From Flavobacteriaceae bacterium PS02293 (GTDB lineage: Bacteria > Bacteroidota > Bacteroidia > Flavobacteriales > Weeksellaceae): 64,000 nt of DNA. Numbering within the stretch: the stretch's first letter is position 1; each line of letters begins with the position of its first letter. Location: positions 62,001 to 126,000 of the forward strand of contig JASCOV010000006.1 in NCBI GenBank assembly GCA_029960045.1. The letters run 5' to 3'. This document shows positions 41,920-50,860 of this stretch, in pieces. The translations under genes and the position numbers were made by a program. The notes beneath the pieces are model-generated. The model was not told where the DNA came from. It searched no databases and worked only from the letters and a program-made list of their open reading frames with translations.

Positions 41920-44526
41920 TTATCTATGCGTCAATCTCGGCTGAATCAACTTCGCCACCGTAGAAGTCCATCCAGTTTGATGAGAAGCTCCAACACCTCG
42001 ACCATTGTCGCCGTGGAAATATTCGAAGAACATTATATAATCTTTGAAATTTGGGTCTTGATTAAATTTCTCAACACCACCGTTGAACGCTCTGTTTCCA
42101 TTTTCATCTTTTAAGAAAATCTTACAAAGTCTGTCGCTGATATCTTTGGAAACTTCTTCCAGATTCTTTTGGACACCGCTTCCTTTTGGATATTCAATCG
42201 TCAATGCGTCTCCGAAAAAGAAATGAAAACGTTGTAAACTTTCAACAATCAGGAAATTAATCGGAAACCAAATCGGTCCGCGCCAGTTACTATTTCCACC
42301 AAACATTCGGCTGTCACTTTCTGCAGGCGTGTAATAAACAACGTGTTCCTGCCCGTGAACAGTGAATCGGAAAGGGTTTTCTTCATAGACTTTGGACATC
42401 GCACGGATTCCGTAATCGCTGAGGAATTCAGATTCATCAACCAATCTGTCAAGAACTTTCGTCAATCTTGTTTTCCTCAGGATACTCAGAAGATGTTTGT
42501 TTCCTTCGCCTTCAACATACCATTGGGAGACCAGTTTTGTTAGGTCTTGCTTGTTTTTCAGAATCCATTCCATTCTTTTTTTGAATTCCGGAAGTTTTTC
42601 TAAAAGGCTGTGTTCTACAACTTCCACCGCAAACATTGGAATCAATCCAACAATACTTCGAAGTTTTAGATTTACACTATCTCCATTTGACAATTGAAGC
42701 AAATCATAGAAAAATCCATCTTCTTCATTCCAAAGTCCTTGCTTGCCATCACCGATATTTTCCATCGCTTCGGCGATATAAAGATAATGCTCAAAAAATT
42801 TAATCGCCATATCTTCATAAACCGGATTGTAAGTTGCCAGTTCCATTGCGATACGCATCATGTTCAAAGCGTACATTGCCATCCAGCTCGTTCCGTCAGC
42901 TTGTTCCAGATGTTCGCCTTCACTGAATTCCATATTTCTATCGAAGGCTCCAATATTATCCAGACCAAGGAATCCACCTCCAAAAAGGTTATTACCATTG
43001 TAATCTTTTCGGTTGACCCACCAAGTGAAATTCAGTAATAATTTCTGGAAAACTCTTTCAAGGAAAGCCAAATCTGGTTTCCCATTATTTTTTTCATCGA
43101 TTTTAAAAACTCGGAAAGTTGCCCAGGCGTGAACGGGTGGATTAACATCATCAAAATTCCATTCGTAAGCCGGAACTTGTCCGTTCGGATGCATATACCA
43201 TTCTTTCGTCAAAGTAATCAATTGATTCTTTGCAAATTCTGAATCAATTACAGAAAAACTCACACAATGGAACGCCAAATCCCAAGTCGCATACCAAGGA
43301 TATTCCCACTTGTCAGGCATCGAGATAATATCCTTATTATGAAGATGTTCCCAATTGCTGTTTCTTACAAAACCTTTTCGTTGAATAGGGAAATTAGGGT
43401 CGCCTTTCAGCCATTTTCCAATGTTGTAATGATAGAATTGTTTATTCCAAAGTAATCCTGCAAACGCCTGTCTTTGAACATTCTTTTCATCCTCATTTTC
43501 GATATCTTTTTGGATATTCGCATAGAAATCGTCAGCTTCTTGTTTTCGTCTCGAAACAATTTCATCAAAATCCCAAAACGCATCATCCATAATATGTGGC
43601 GACAATCGGAATTCGAAAACCTTGTTGCTGTTCGCTTCTATAATTTCTTCACAATGAAGAGAAGCTTTCGTTCCTGTTTTAGAAGGATTTACTGTATCAA
43701 GGCCTTTTGTAATGTATTGATTGATTCCGTCCTTGAAAAAACCTTCTGTCTTCGGGAGATTAAATAACCTTGCACGATTCGTTTCATTCTCACAAAACAA
43801 AGCATCAGAATTTCTATTTCTGGAATATAATTTCTTTATACTAAGACTATTATGATGAACGTCAATCTCGCCTTGCTTAGAAAAACCAAGTTGACCTTTG
43901 TAATCATTGTAACCCCACATCCAGTTATTTCTGTACCAGACAGTTGGCAAAACTACAATCGGAGCAGGCTGATTACTTCTGTTATGAACATCAATTCTGA
44001 TTAAAAAATCGTCTTCTCCAGCTTTCGCATATTCAATGAAAATGTCAAAATACTCATCGTTATCAAAGATTCCTGTATCAAATATTTCATATTCAGGATC
44101 TTTATTGGAGCGTTGCGCATTCGTATTAATAAGGTCATCGTACGGAAACGCATTGATTGGATATTTGTAAACCATCTTCATATAACTATGCGACGGTGTA
44201 TTGTCAAGATAATAAAAAATTTCCTTGATATCTTCCCCGTGATTTCCCTGATAATTACTCAGTCCGAAAAAACGTTCCTTAACTCTGCAGTCATTTTTAT
44301 TCCAGAAAGAAAGCGCAAAGCACAATTGCTGTTTCTCGTCGGAGATTCCTGCGATGCCTTCCTCTGCCCAGCGGTAAGTCCACGCTTCTGCCATATCGTG
44401 ACCAGTAAATCCCCACGCATCGCCGTTGGTACTATAATCTTCGCGTACATTTCCCCATTGGCGGTGGCTCACATAAGGTCCCCACTTTTTCCAATGCGGA
44501 TTTTTTAATTTTTCTTCTTCATTCAT
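41920..44526 (-). CDS. Large glycoside hydrolase-like protein (MGH1/GH63 type)
   Basis: The start is set at the ATG at 44526 (MNEEEKLKNPHWKKWGPYVSHRQWG); an upstream frame to 44595 adds 23 basic residues of doubtful value. The 868-aa product is cytoplasmic (no signal). Its second half is an (alpha/alpha)6 barrel: NKDIISMPDKWEYPWYATWDLAFHCV and NWRGPIWFPINFLIVESLQRF are hallmarks of GH63-like MGH1 proteins. Likely substrates are short alpha-glucosides such as mannosylglycerate or glucosylglycerate, but this cannot be read from sequence. The SDR gene on the same strand upstream may belong to the same pathway. Confidence 0.85.
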   Translation of the reverse strand: MNEEEKLKNPHWKKWGPYVSHRQWGNVREDYSTNGDAWGFTGHDMAEAWTYRWAEEGIAGISDEKQQLCFALSFWNKNDCRVKERFFGLSNYQGNHGEDIKEIFYYLDNTPSHSYMKMVYKYPINAFPYDDLINTNAQRSNKDPEYEIFDTGIFDNDEYFDIFIEYAKAGEDDFLIRIDVHNRSNQPAPIVVLPTVWYRNNWMWGYNDYKGQLGFSKQGEIDVHHNSLSIKKLYSRNRNSDALFCENETNRARLFNLPKTEGFFKDGINQYITKGLDTVNPSKTGTKASLHCEEIIEANSNKVFEFRLSPHIMDDAFWDFDEIVSRRKQEADDFYANIQKDIENEDEKNVQRQAFAGLLWNKQFYHYNIGKWLKGDPNFPIQRKGFVRNSNWEHLHNKDIISMPDKWEYPWYATWDLAFHCVSFSVIDSEFAKNQLITLTKEWYMHPNGQVPAYEWNFDDVNPPVHAWATFRVFKIDEKNNGKPDLAFLERVFQKLLLNFTWWVNRKDYNGNNLFGGGFLGLDNIGAFDRNMEFSEGEHLEQADGTSWMAMYALNMMRIAMELATYNPVYEDMAIKFFEHYLYIAEAMENIGDGKQGLWNEEDGFFYDLLQLSNGDSVNLKLRSIVGLIPMFAVEVVEHSLLEKLPEFKKRMEWILKNKQDLTKLVSQWYVEGEGNKHLLSILRKTRLTKVLDRLVDESEFLSDYGIRAMSKVYEENPFRFTVHGQEHVVYYTPAESDSRMFGGNSNWRGPIWFPINFLIVESLQRFHFFFGDALTIEYPKGSGVQKNLEEVSKDISDRLCKIFLKDENGNRAFNGGVEKFNQDPNFKDYIMFFEYFHGDNGRGVGASHQTGWTSTVAKLIQPRLTHR

Positions 44527-44647
44527 TTTTCTAATTATTTTTCGAGAATAATTATTCTTTTTATTAGGAGCAACAAGTTTTTGTCTTCGAAACACGATTC
44601 CAACCCGCTGTCCACTATATCTTTTTTGTTTTTTTTACAACATTTGT

Positions 44648-44671
44648 CATTCTGAGCTTGTCGAAGAACCT
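44648..44671 (+). repeat. Dispersed repeat copy, TGTCATTCTGAGC...TCGAAG type
   Basis: One arm of the repeat family seen at 39823-39918, here followed by a run of 15 A. It lies in the non-coding gap 44527-44878. Confidence 0.55.
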
Positions 44672-44878
44672 AAAAAAAAAAAAAAAGGATGCCGTTCCCA
44701 TCGGGGCTATGTTGAGGTTTTTCCCTTCTTTCAAGTTTTTAAAATTTCAAGAAACCATCAACTTAAAAATCGATTTATCGATTCTTCTTTCTTCAAAATA
44801 CTTAGCCCTTCAAAAAAACTTTGCGTTCAAACTCAACAAAAAACCATTAATAATTTATAATTCATCATTAATAATTAA
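44672..44878. other. Non-coding AT-rich gap between the GH63-like and SDR genes
   Basis: It holds a poly-A run and no convincing ORF, promoter box or hairpin. A 90-codon frame on the plus strand (44658-44930) is K/F/L-rich and has no coding signs. Confidence 0.5.
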
Positions 44879-45685
44879 TTACCCATTATCTGCAAAACTC
44901 TCCAGACTCGTCATTCCACCATCCACATAGATACTCGCACCTGTAATATAATCCGAATAATCACTCGCCAAAAATACGGCTAAATTTCCAATGTCTTCCG
45001 GTTGCCCGATTCTATCATACGGAATCAGCGTCATCAGCGCATCCAAAGATTTTTGATTATCCCAAGCCGACTTATTGATTGGTGTTTGTATTGCGCCCGG
45101 ACAAATATTATTCACACGGATTTTTTGTTTTCCATATTCTTGCGCCAAAGTTTGCATCAACATCCTAAGCGCGCCTTTGCTGGAAGCATAATTAGCGTGC
45201 CCGGCCCACGGAATAGTTTCGTGAACACTACTGATATTGATGATTTTCCCCAACGCTTTGGATTTGTCATTCATTCCACGTTTCAAAAATTCTCTGATGG
45301 CTTCTCTTGAACAAAGAAATTGTCCTGTCAAATTCACATCAATGACTTTTTGCCATTGAGCAAGTGTCATTTCTACGAAAGGTGCATCTTGTTGCAAACC
45401 AGCATTATTAATAAGAATATCGACAGTTCCATATTTCTCAACCGTCATTTGAAACATTGCCAAAACTTGGTCTTCCTTACTAACATCACATTGAATAATC
45501 AAACCTTTGCCTCCGTTTTCTTCGATTGTTTTTAGCGTTTCTTCCGCTTCTGGACGAGAATGTTCTGATGAATGATTGATGATAACAATTGCTCCCGATT
45601 TTGCTAAACTGATAGCAATTCCTTTTCCTATTCCGCTACTAGAGCCTGTGACAATAGCAACTTGTTTATTTAGATTAATGTCCAT
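44879..45685 (-). CDS. SDR family oxidoreductase (glucose 1-dehydrogenase-like)
   Basis: A 268-aa classical short-chain dehydrogenase. Nucleotide motif TGSSSGIGKG (about 14-23), NNAG (NAGLQQDAP), catalytic Ser in NISSVHE and the Tyr-Lys pair in ANYASSKGALRML are in place. The ending DYITGASIYVDGGMTSLESF matches glucose 1-dehydrogenase-type enzymes. The true substrate may be another sugar or alcohol. It is on the same strand as the GH63-like gene with about 350 bp between them, so a shared operon is uncertain. Confidence 0.9.
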   Translation of the reverse strand: MDINLNKQVAIVTGSSSGIGKGIAISLAKSGAIVIINHSSEHSRPEAEETLKTIEENGGKGLIIQCDVSKEDQVLAMFQMTVEKYGTVDILINNAGLQQDAPFVEMTLAQWQKVIDVNLTGQFLCSREAIREFLKRGMNDKSKALGKIINISSVHETIPWAGHANYASSKGALRMLMQTLAQEYGKQKIRVNNICPGAIQTPINKSAWDNQKSLDALMTLIPYDRIGQPEDIGNLAVFLASDYSDYITGASIYVDGGMTSLESFADNG

Positions 45686-45794
45686 TTTTCAAATTTTGTG
45701 ATTTTTTCTAAGCAAATATTATACATAATTGGTATTATAAATATCTTAAAATTAATTGTTAACAAAAAATTGATGTAGAGAAATTTTCATACAA

Positions 45795-45827
45795 TTTGGA
45801 AATACAGCAATTTGTTAGTTATATTTG
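45795..45827 (+). promoter_or_regulatory. Promoter of the methionine operon
   Basis: TTTG (45795-45798), 21 bases, TATATTTG (45820-45827). Transcription would begin near 45834, shortly before the riboswitch at 45860. Confidence 0.65.
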
Positions 45828-45859
45828 CAGTCAGAATTGTTCATTTACATATTGAAAAT

Positions 45860-45960
45860 GTTATCGAGAAAGGTGGAGAGATTAGACTCTGTGAAACCTT
45901 GGCAACCCTTCGGAAACGAAGAAGGTGCTAAATTCTATCTGCAATGGCGGAAAAGATAAC
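45860..45960 (+). promoter_or_regulatory. SAM-I (S-box) riboswitch of the methionine operon
   Basis: The aptamer core is visible: P1 GTTATC (45860-45865) with GATAAC (45955-45960); AGGTGGAGAGA, then GTGAAACCTTGGCAACCC, a P3-type hairpin CTTCGGAAACGAAG, and GGTGCTAAATTC in P4. These match the S-box consensus. Binding of S-adenosylmethionine stabilises P1. The platform is probably translational: ATTGAAAATG (45851-45860) can pair with CATTTTCAAT (45988-45997), while TTTTCAATTT (45990-45999) can instead pair with AAATTGAAAA (46010-46019), which contains the TTG start codon of the first gene. The two pairings exclude each other. Confidence 0.9.
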
Positions 45961-46012
45961 CAAACATTTATTCTACATTTCCCGTAGCATTTTCAATTTA
46001 ATTATATAAAAA

Positions 46013-46960
46013 TTGAAAAACGAGCTACAACATATCAACCTTCATAACTTCACGACTCAGAACGGAAAAGTTCTCGATATCCCATTAAGCTATCAGCTTT
46101 TTGGAAAAGAACTGTATTATGCACCGATTATTTTGATCAATCACGCTTTGACGGGAAATTCTGATGTTGCCGGAGAAAACGGTTGGTGGAAATCTTTGGT
46201 TGGAGAAGGAAAAATAATTGATACCAGTCGATTTACGATTATTTCTTTCAATATTCCTGGAAATGGGTTTGATGGATTTTTCATTGATAATTATGAAGAT
46301 TTCACAGCTCAGGATATTGCGTCTATTTTTCTTGAAGGATTACAAATTCTTAAAATCGAAAAACTATTCGCTTTAGTTGGTGGTTCTGTTGGTGGTTCTA
46401 TCGGTTGGGAAATGTTGACTTTACAAAATGATTTAGCGGAAAAATTCATTCCGATTGCAACAGATTTTAAAACTTCGGATTGGTTGCATTCTCAATGTTT
46501 GGTTCAGAAATTCCTTTTGGAATCAGATGAAAAACCATTAGAAAAAGCCCGAGTTCACGCAATGTTGTGCTACAGAACACCGGAATCTCTTAACTCAAGA
46601 TTCAAAAGAGAAACAGATTCTGAAAAGCAGATTTTAAAATCTCACGACTGGCTCAACTTCCACGGAAATCGGTTGAACGAAAGATTTAGTTTAAAAGCTT
46701 ACAAACTCGTGAATCATCTTCTGATGAACATCAACGGAAAGGAAAATGAACTGGAAAACATCAATGCAGAAATTCATTTGGTGTCTGTAGATTCAGACCT
46801 TTTTTATCCGGCTTTTGAGATTAAAAACACTTACGATTTTTTAAGACATAAAAACAAAAATGTTCACTACCACGAAATCAAATCCATCCACGGACACGAC
46901 GCTTTCCTAATGGAATACGAACAGCTGAACACAATTTTAACACCTCTATTTTTGAACTGA
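46013..46960 (+). CDS. metX: Homoserine O-acyltransferase (MetX-like alpha/beta hydrolase)
   Basis: A 315-aa enzyme that activates the hydroxyl of homoserine with an acyl group, usually acetyl. The start is TTG 46013, the only start that fits the N-terminus (MKNELQHINLHNF). Motifs: INHALTGNSDVAGENGWW, the nucleophile elbow LVGGSVGGSIGWE, and the late Asp/His in SVDSDLFYP and IHGHDAFLMEY. It is shorter than the 350-380-aa MetX of proteobacteria. It is the first gene under the SAM riboswitch and ends 1 bp before the next start, so translation is coupled. Confidence 0.9.
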   Translation: MKNELQHINLHNFTTQNGKVLDIPLSYQLFGKELYYAPIILINHALTGNSDVAGENGWWKSLVGEGKIIDTSRFTIISFNIPGNGFDGFFIDNYEDFTAQDIASIFLEGLQILKIEKLFALVGGSVGGSIGWEMLTLQNDLAEKFIPIATDFKTSDWLHSQCLVQKFLLESDEKPLEKARVHAMLCYRTPESLNSRFKRETDSEKQILKSHDWLNFHGNRLNERFSLKAYKLVNHLLMNINGKENELENINAEIHLVSVDSDLFYPAFEIKNTYDFLRHKNKNVHYHEIKSIHGHDAFLMEYEQLNTILTPLFLN

Positions 46961-48498
46961 TGACAGATAAGAACGCAATTAATATTTATAGAAACAAAGC
47001 TTTGGTCAACTTCGAAGGAAAAAATTTCCTCGGACAAATCGGCGTAGATTCACGTATTTTTCAAGCTTTGAATGGAGGCGGAATCAGCGTTGGCGTTATT
47101 TCCCAGCAAGCCATAGAAAACGGAATTTCTGTTCTTGTAGATGAAGTTGATGCGGAAGATGCTGTCAAGTTTCTGAAAAAAGAATTCGAACAGGAAGCAA
47201 AAGAAGGTCACGTCAGCAATATTTATAGCATTGATAATTTGAGTGTTATCGGTTTCGTTTCAGACAATTATAATAAGATTTTATCGGAACTTCAGCGCAA
47301 CAAGATTTATCCTTTATTATTAAGTCAAATCGCATCTGCCGGAAGAGTAAACATCGTGGTAACCGGAAATCAAACCGAAATCACAAAAAATATCATCGAA
47401 ACCGAAATCTACGGAAAACCAAAAACCGTTCACCTCGCTTTGATTGGTCACGGAAATGTCGGCGGAACTTTGGTTGAGCAAATATTGGATTCAGCTTACG
47501 ACATTCTGAAAAGAAAAAGAGTCGATTTGAAAATCGTTGCAATCGCAAATTCAAAGAAAATTGCTTTTAACCAAGCTGGTTTCGGAAACGACTGGAGACA
47601 GAAAATCAAATTTTCCCAAACAGATTCCAGCGTAGAAAAATTGGTTGAATTTGCTAGAGAACACCATTTGGAAAACCTTGTGATGGTTGATAATACGGCA
47701 AGCAAAGATTTTGTAAAACATTACCCAACTTTTGTTGAGAATGGTTTTGATGTCGTTGGTTCAAATAAAATTTATAACACCTTAGCAATTTCAGAATACC
47801 GCGATTTTCGAAAATTATTAGAAAAAAACAAAAAGAAATACCTTTACGAAACCAATGTCGGCGCAGGTTTACCTTTAATTGACACCATCAAACTTCTCCA
47901 TCTTTCAGGAGAAAACATCACCAGAATCAAAGGTGTGTTTTCCGGAACTTTGAGTTACGTTTTCAATAATTTTTCCCTTCGAAATGACAAATATTCTGTC
48001 ATCATTCGAGAAGCGATGGAAAAGGGTTTTACAGAACCAGACCCACGCGAAGATTTATCTGGAAATGATGTGGCGAGAAAATTGTTGATTTTAGCAAGAG
48101 AATTAGATTTGATTAATGAGTTTCAGGATATTAATATTCAAAATCTTGTTCCAGAAAACCTTTTGGATATTGACAAAAACGAATTCATTTCAAGATTAGA
48201 AGAATTAGATTCAGAATATCAAAGCATTAAAGAAAACCAAAAGCCTGACCACGTTTTAAGATACGTCGGTGATTTACACGGAAACCTTCAGGAAGAAAAA
48301 GGAGAATTGGATGTAAAGTTAATCTCAGTTCCAGCAAACTCTGCACTTGGACAATTGAAAGGTTCAGACTCCATCTTCGAAATCTACACCGAAAGTTACG
48401 GTGAAAATCCAATCGTCATTATGGGCGCAGGAGCCGGAGCAAAAGTAACTGCCCGAGGCGTTTTCGGAGATATTTTAAGACTTAGCGAAACAAAATAA
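46960..48498 (+). CDS. Homoserine dehydrogenase with N-terminal ACT domains, no kinase domain
   Basis: A 512-aa protein. Residues about 15-145 look like the paired ACT regulatory domains of aspartokinase (LGQIGVDSRIFQALNGGGISVGVISQQ), but the aspartokinase catalytic part is missing. Residues about 150-512 are homoserine dehydrogenase: NAD(P) motif LIGHGNVGGT, then SNKIYNT and ETNVGAGLPLIDTIKLLH, and the substrate site GVFSGTLSYVFNN. It reduces aspartate semialdehyde to homoserine for the neighbouring acyltransferase. It looks like a bifunctional ThrA that lost its kinase half. The ACT domains may sense threonine or another end product. Confidence 0.9.
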   Translation: MTDKNAINIYRNKALVNFEGKNFLGQIGVDSRIFQALNGGGISVGVISQQAIENGISVLVDEVDAEDAVKFLKKEFEQEAKEGHVSNIYSIDNLSVIGFVSDNYNKILSELQRNKIYPLLLSQIASAGRVNIVVTGNQTEITKNIIETEIYGKPKTVHLALIGHGNVGGTLVEQILDSAYDILKRKRVDLKIVAIANSKKIAFNQAGFGNDWRQKIKFSQTDSSVEKLVEFAREHHLENLVMVDNTASKDFVKHYPTFVENGFDVVGSNKIYNTLAISEYRDFRKLLEKNKKKYLYETNVGAGLPLIDTIKLLHLSGENITRIKGVFSGTLSYVFNNFSLRNDKYSVIIREAMEKGFTEPDPREDLSGNDVARKLLILARELDLINEFQDINIQNLVPENLLDIDKNEFISRLEELDSEYQSIKENQKPDHVLRYVGDLHGNLQEEKGELDVKLISVPANSALGQLKGSDSIFEIYTESYGENPIVIMGAGAGAKVTARGVFGDILRLSETK

Positions 48499-48582
48499 AT
48501 TCTAATGTACCAATCTACCAATGTAAGGAATGTAACAATGACATTGGTAAATTGCTAAACTGATACATTGTTACATTACTTT
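48499..48582 (+). repeat. Intergenic repeat inside the methionine operon, copy 1
   Basis: AATGTAACAATG (48529-48540) and CATTGTTACATT (48566-48577) form a perfect 12-bp inverted pair, with ACCAATG/CATTGGT arms inside. A related sequence lies at 50787-50860. The ATG of the next gene follows within 6 bp. Confidence 0.7.
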
Positions 48583-49743
48583 ATGGAAAATTTCGAAACA
48601 TTAGCCATCAGAACCCAAACCGAAAGAACTCAGTTTGACGAGCATTCTACACCTTTATACCTTACTTCGAGCTTCGTTTTTGAAGATGCGGAAGATATGC
48701 GCGCGAGTTTTGCAGAAGAAAAAGACAAAAATCTTTACAGCCGTTTCAGCAATCCGAACGTCACAGAATTTGTAGATAAAATTGTGAAAATGGAAGGCGC
48801 AGAATCCGGTTACGCTTTCGCGACGGGAATGGCTTCGATTTATTCCACATTTGCAACTTTGCTCAACGCGGGTGACCATATTGTAAGCTGTCAGTCGGTT
48901 TTCGGTTCCACGCACACTTTGTTCACGAAATATTTTCCAAAATGGAATATCGAAACGACTTATTTCAAAGCAGAAGATTCTGATAATGTTGAGAAATATA
49001 TCAAACCAAATACAAAAATATTGTACTTGGAAACGCCGACAAATCCTGCAATTGAGATTTTAGATTTAGAATTCTTCGGTCAAATAGCTAAGAAACACAA
49101 CTTAATTTTCATCGTAGACAATTGTTTTGCAACGCCTTACTTGCAACAGCCGATTAAATACGGCGCAGATATTGTCGTCCATTCCGCAACGAAACTCATT
49201 GACGGTCAAGGTCGTGTTCTCGGTGGCGTTGCCGTTGGAAAAGCTGATTTGATTCGCGAGATTTATTTGTTCGCGAGAAACACTGGTCCCGCAATGTCGC
49301 CGTTCAACGCCTGGGTTTTGAGCAAGAGTCTGGAAACTTTAGCGATTCGTATAGAAAAACATTGCGAAAATGCATTGAAAGTAGCAGAATTTTTAGAAAA
49401 ACATCCGAATGTAAAATTGGTAAAATATCCTTTCCTGAAATCTCATCCAAGCTACGAAATCGCCAAAAAACAAATGAAATTAGGTGGAAATATCGTGGCT
49501 TTTGAGGTCAAAAACGGCATCGAAGGCGGACGAAATTTCCTCAACAGAATAAAGATGTGTTCCCTTTCCGCAAACTTGGGAGACACAAGAACGATTGTCA
49601 CGCATCCCGCTTCCACAACCCATTCCAAGCTTTCCGATGACGAGCGAAACGAGGTCGGAATCACAGCTGGATTGGTGCGTTGTTCGGTCGGATTAGAAAC
49701 TATAGATGACATTATCAACGATTTGAAACAGGCACTGGATTAA
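48583..49743 (+). CDS. O-acyl-homoserine sulfhydrylase / trans-sulfuration PLP enzyme
   Basis: The ATG at 48583 (MENFETLAIRTQTERTQFDEHSTPLY) is chosen over an upstream TTG inside the repeat. The 386-aa enzyme belongs to the Cys/Met metabolism PLP family. The PLP lysine lies in VVHSATKLIDGQGRVLGG; YSRFSNPNVTEFVDKI and GDTRTIVTHPASTTHSKL are typical of O-succinyl/acetyl-homoserine sulfhydrylases (MetZ/MetY). It makes homocysteine from the activated homoserine and sulfide; which acyl form it prefers cannot be read. Confidence 0.92.
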   Translation: MENFETLAIRTQTERTQFDEHSTPLYLTSSFVFEDAEDMRASFAEEKDKNLYSRFSNPNVTEFVDKIVKMEGAESGYAFATGMASIYSTFATLLNAGDHIVSCQSVFGSTHTLFTKYFPKWNIETTYFKAEDSDNVEKYIKPNTKILYLETPTNPAIEILDLEFFGQIAKKHNLIFIVDNCFATPYLQQPIKYGADIVVHSATKLIDGQGRVLGGVAVGKADLIREIYLFARNTGPAMSPFNAWVLSKSLETLAIRIEKHCENALKVAEFLEKHPNVKLVKYPFLKSHPSYEIAKKQMKLGGNIVAFEVKNGIEGGRNFLNRIKMCSLSANLGDTRTIVTHPASTTHSKLSDDERNEVGITAGLVRCSVGLETIDDIINDLKQALD

Positions 49744-49773
49744 TTCTATGTTGATAAAATAAAATTTAGAAAA

Positions 49774-50784
49774 ATGAAAAATTCAGAACAATTATATAAA
49801 GCTATTTCCGAACGCATCTTAATTTTAGACGGCGCAATGGGAACAATGATTCAGCGCTACAATTTCTCGGAAGAAGATTATCGCGGCGAACGATTCAAAG
49901 ATTGGGAATCTTCACTTAAAGGAAACAACGATTTGCTTTCTTTGACACAACCGGAAGCGATTGAAGAGATTCATAAAAAATATTTGTTAGCCGGTGCAGA
50001 CATCATCGAAACCAACACATTTTCCGGAACCACGATTGCGATGGCAGATTATCATATGGAAGATTTGGTTTACGAACTCAATTATGAATCAGCCAAAATC
50101 GCCAGAAAAGTCTGCGATGAATTCACTGCTCAAAATCCTGACAAACCAAGATTCGTTGCAGGTTCAATAGGACCGACCAATAGAACGGCAAGTTTAAGTC
50201 CTGACGTGAATGACCCAGGTTATCGCGCTATCACTTTTGACGAACTGAGAATTGCCTACAAACAACAAGCAGAAGCTTTGCTGGATGGTGGTTCAGACAT
50301 TCTATTAGTTGAAACCATTTTCGACACTTTAAATGCAAAAGCAGCACTTTTCGCCATCGATCAAATTCAGGAAGAAAGAAAAATCGAAATCCCAATTATG
50401 GTTTCCGGAACGATTACTGATGCTTCCGGAAGAACTTTGAGCGGACAAACAGCAGAAGCTTTCCTGATATCGGTTTCTCATCTTAACTTATTAAGTGTAG
50501 GATTCAATTGTGCTTTGGGTGCAAAACAGCTGACGCCATATTTAGAAGCGATTTCTTCTCAATCAGAATTCGGGATTTCCGCTTATCCGAACGCCGGCTT
50601 ACCGAACGCTTTCGGCCAATACGATGAAACTGCGAGTCAAATGGCGGAACAAGTTCAGGAATATTTGGAAAAAGGACTCATTAATATTATCGGTGGTTGT
50701 TGCGGAACAACGCCGGAACATATCAAAGCGATTGCCGATTTGGCAAATAACTACGAACCGAGAAGAATCAATGTAACAATATAA
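49774..50784 (+). CDS. metH: Homocysteine S-methyltransferase module of split methionine synthase
   Basis: A 336-aa protein equal to the first module of MetH. It starts [19 protein letters not shown] and carries the three zinc cysteines that bind homocysteine: Cys in GFNCALG (about 247) and the pair in [10 protein letters not shown] (about 309-310). Residues [17 protein letters not shown] are standard. The remaining modules are the next gene, so the two must act together. The gap between them holds a repeat copy. A split MetH is usual in flavobacteria. Confidence 0.95.
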   Translation: MKNSEQLYKAISERILILDGAMGTMIQRYNFSEEDYRGERFKDWESSLKGNNDLLSLTQPEAIEEIHKKYLLAGADIIETNTFSGTTIAMADYHMEDLVYELNYESAKIARKVCDEFTAQNPDKPRFVAGSIGPTNRTASLSPDVNDPGYRAITFDELRIAYKQQAEALLDGGSDILLVETIFDTLNAKAALFAIDQIQEERKIEIPIMVSGTITDASGRTLSGQTAEAFLISVSHLNLLSVGFNCALGAKQLTPYLEAISSQSEFGISAYPNAGLPNAFGQYDETASQMAEQVQEYLEKGLINIIGGCCGTTPEHIKAIADLANNYEPRRINVTI

Positions 50785-50786
50785 CA

Positions 50787-50860
50787 ATGTATCGATTTAC
50801 CAATAAGTTACGAGCTCAGGATTGTTACATTGGTAAACTATTACATTGGTAAATTAACTT
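50787..50860 (+). repeat. Intergenic repeat inside the methionine operon, copy 2
   Basis: Copies of AATGTAACAAT and ATTGTTACATTGGTAAA in opposite orientation, and a second TTACATTGGTAAAT, lie between the two metH genes. It is related in sequence to 48499-48582. Confidence 0.65.

Noticed and set aside
44658..44930. 90-aa plus-strand ORF in the gap before the SDR gene
   Set aside because: Begins in a poly-A run and repeat DNA, is simple in composition and overlaps the end of the SDR gene.
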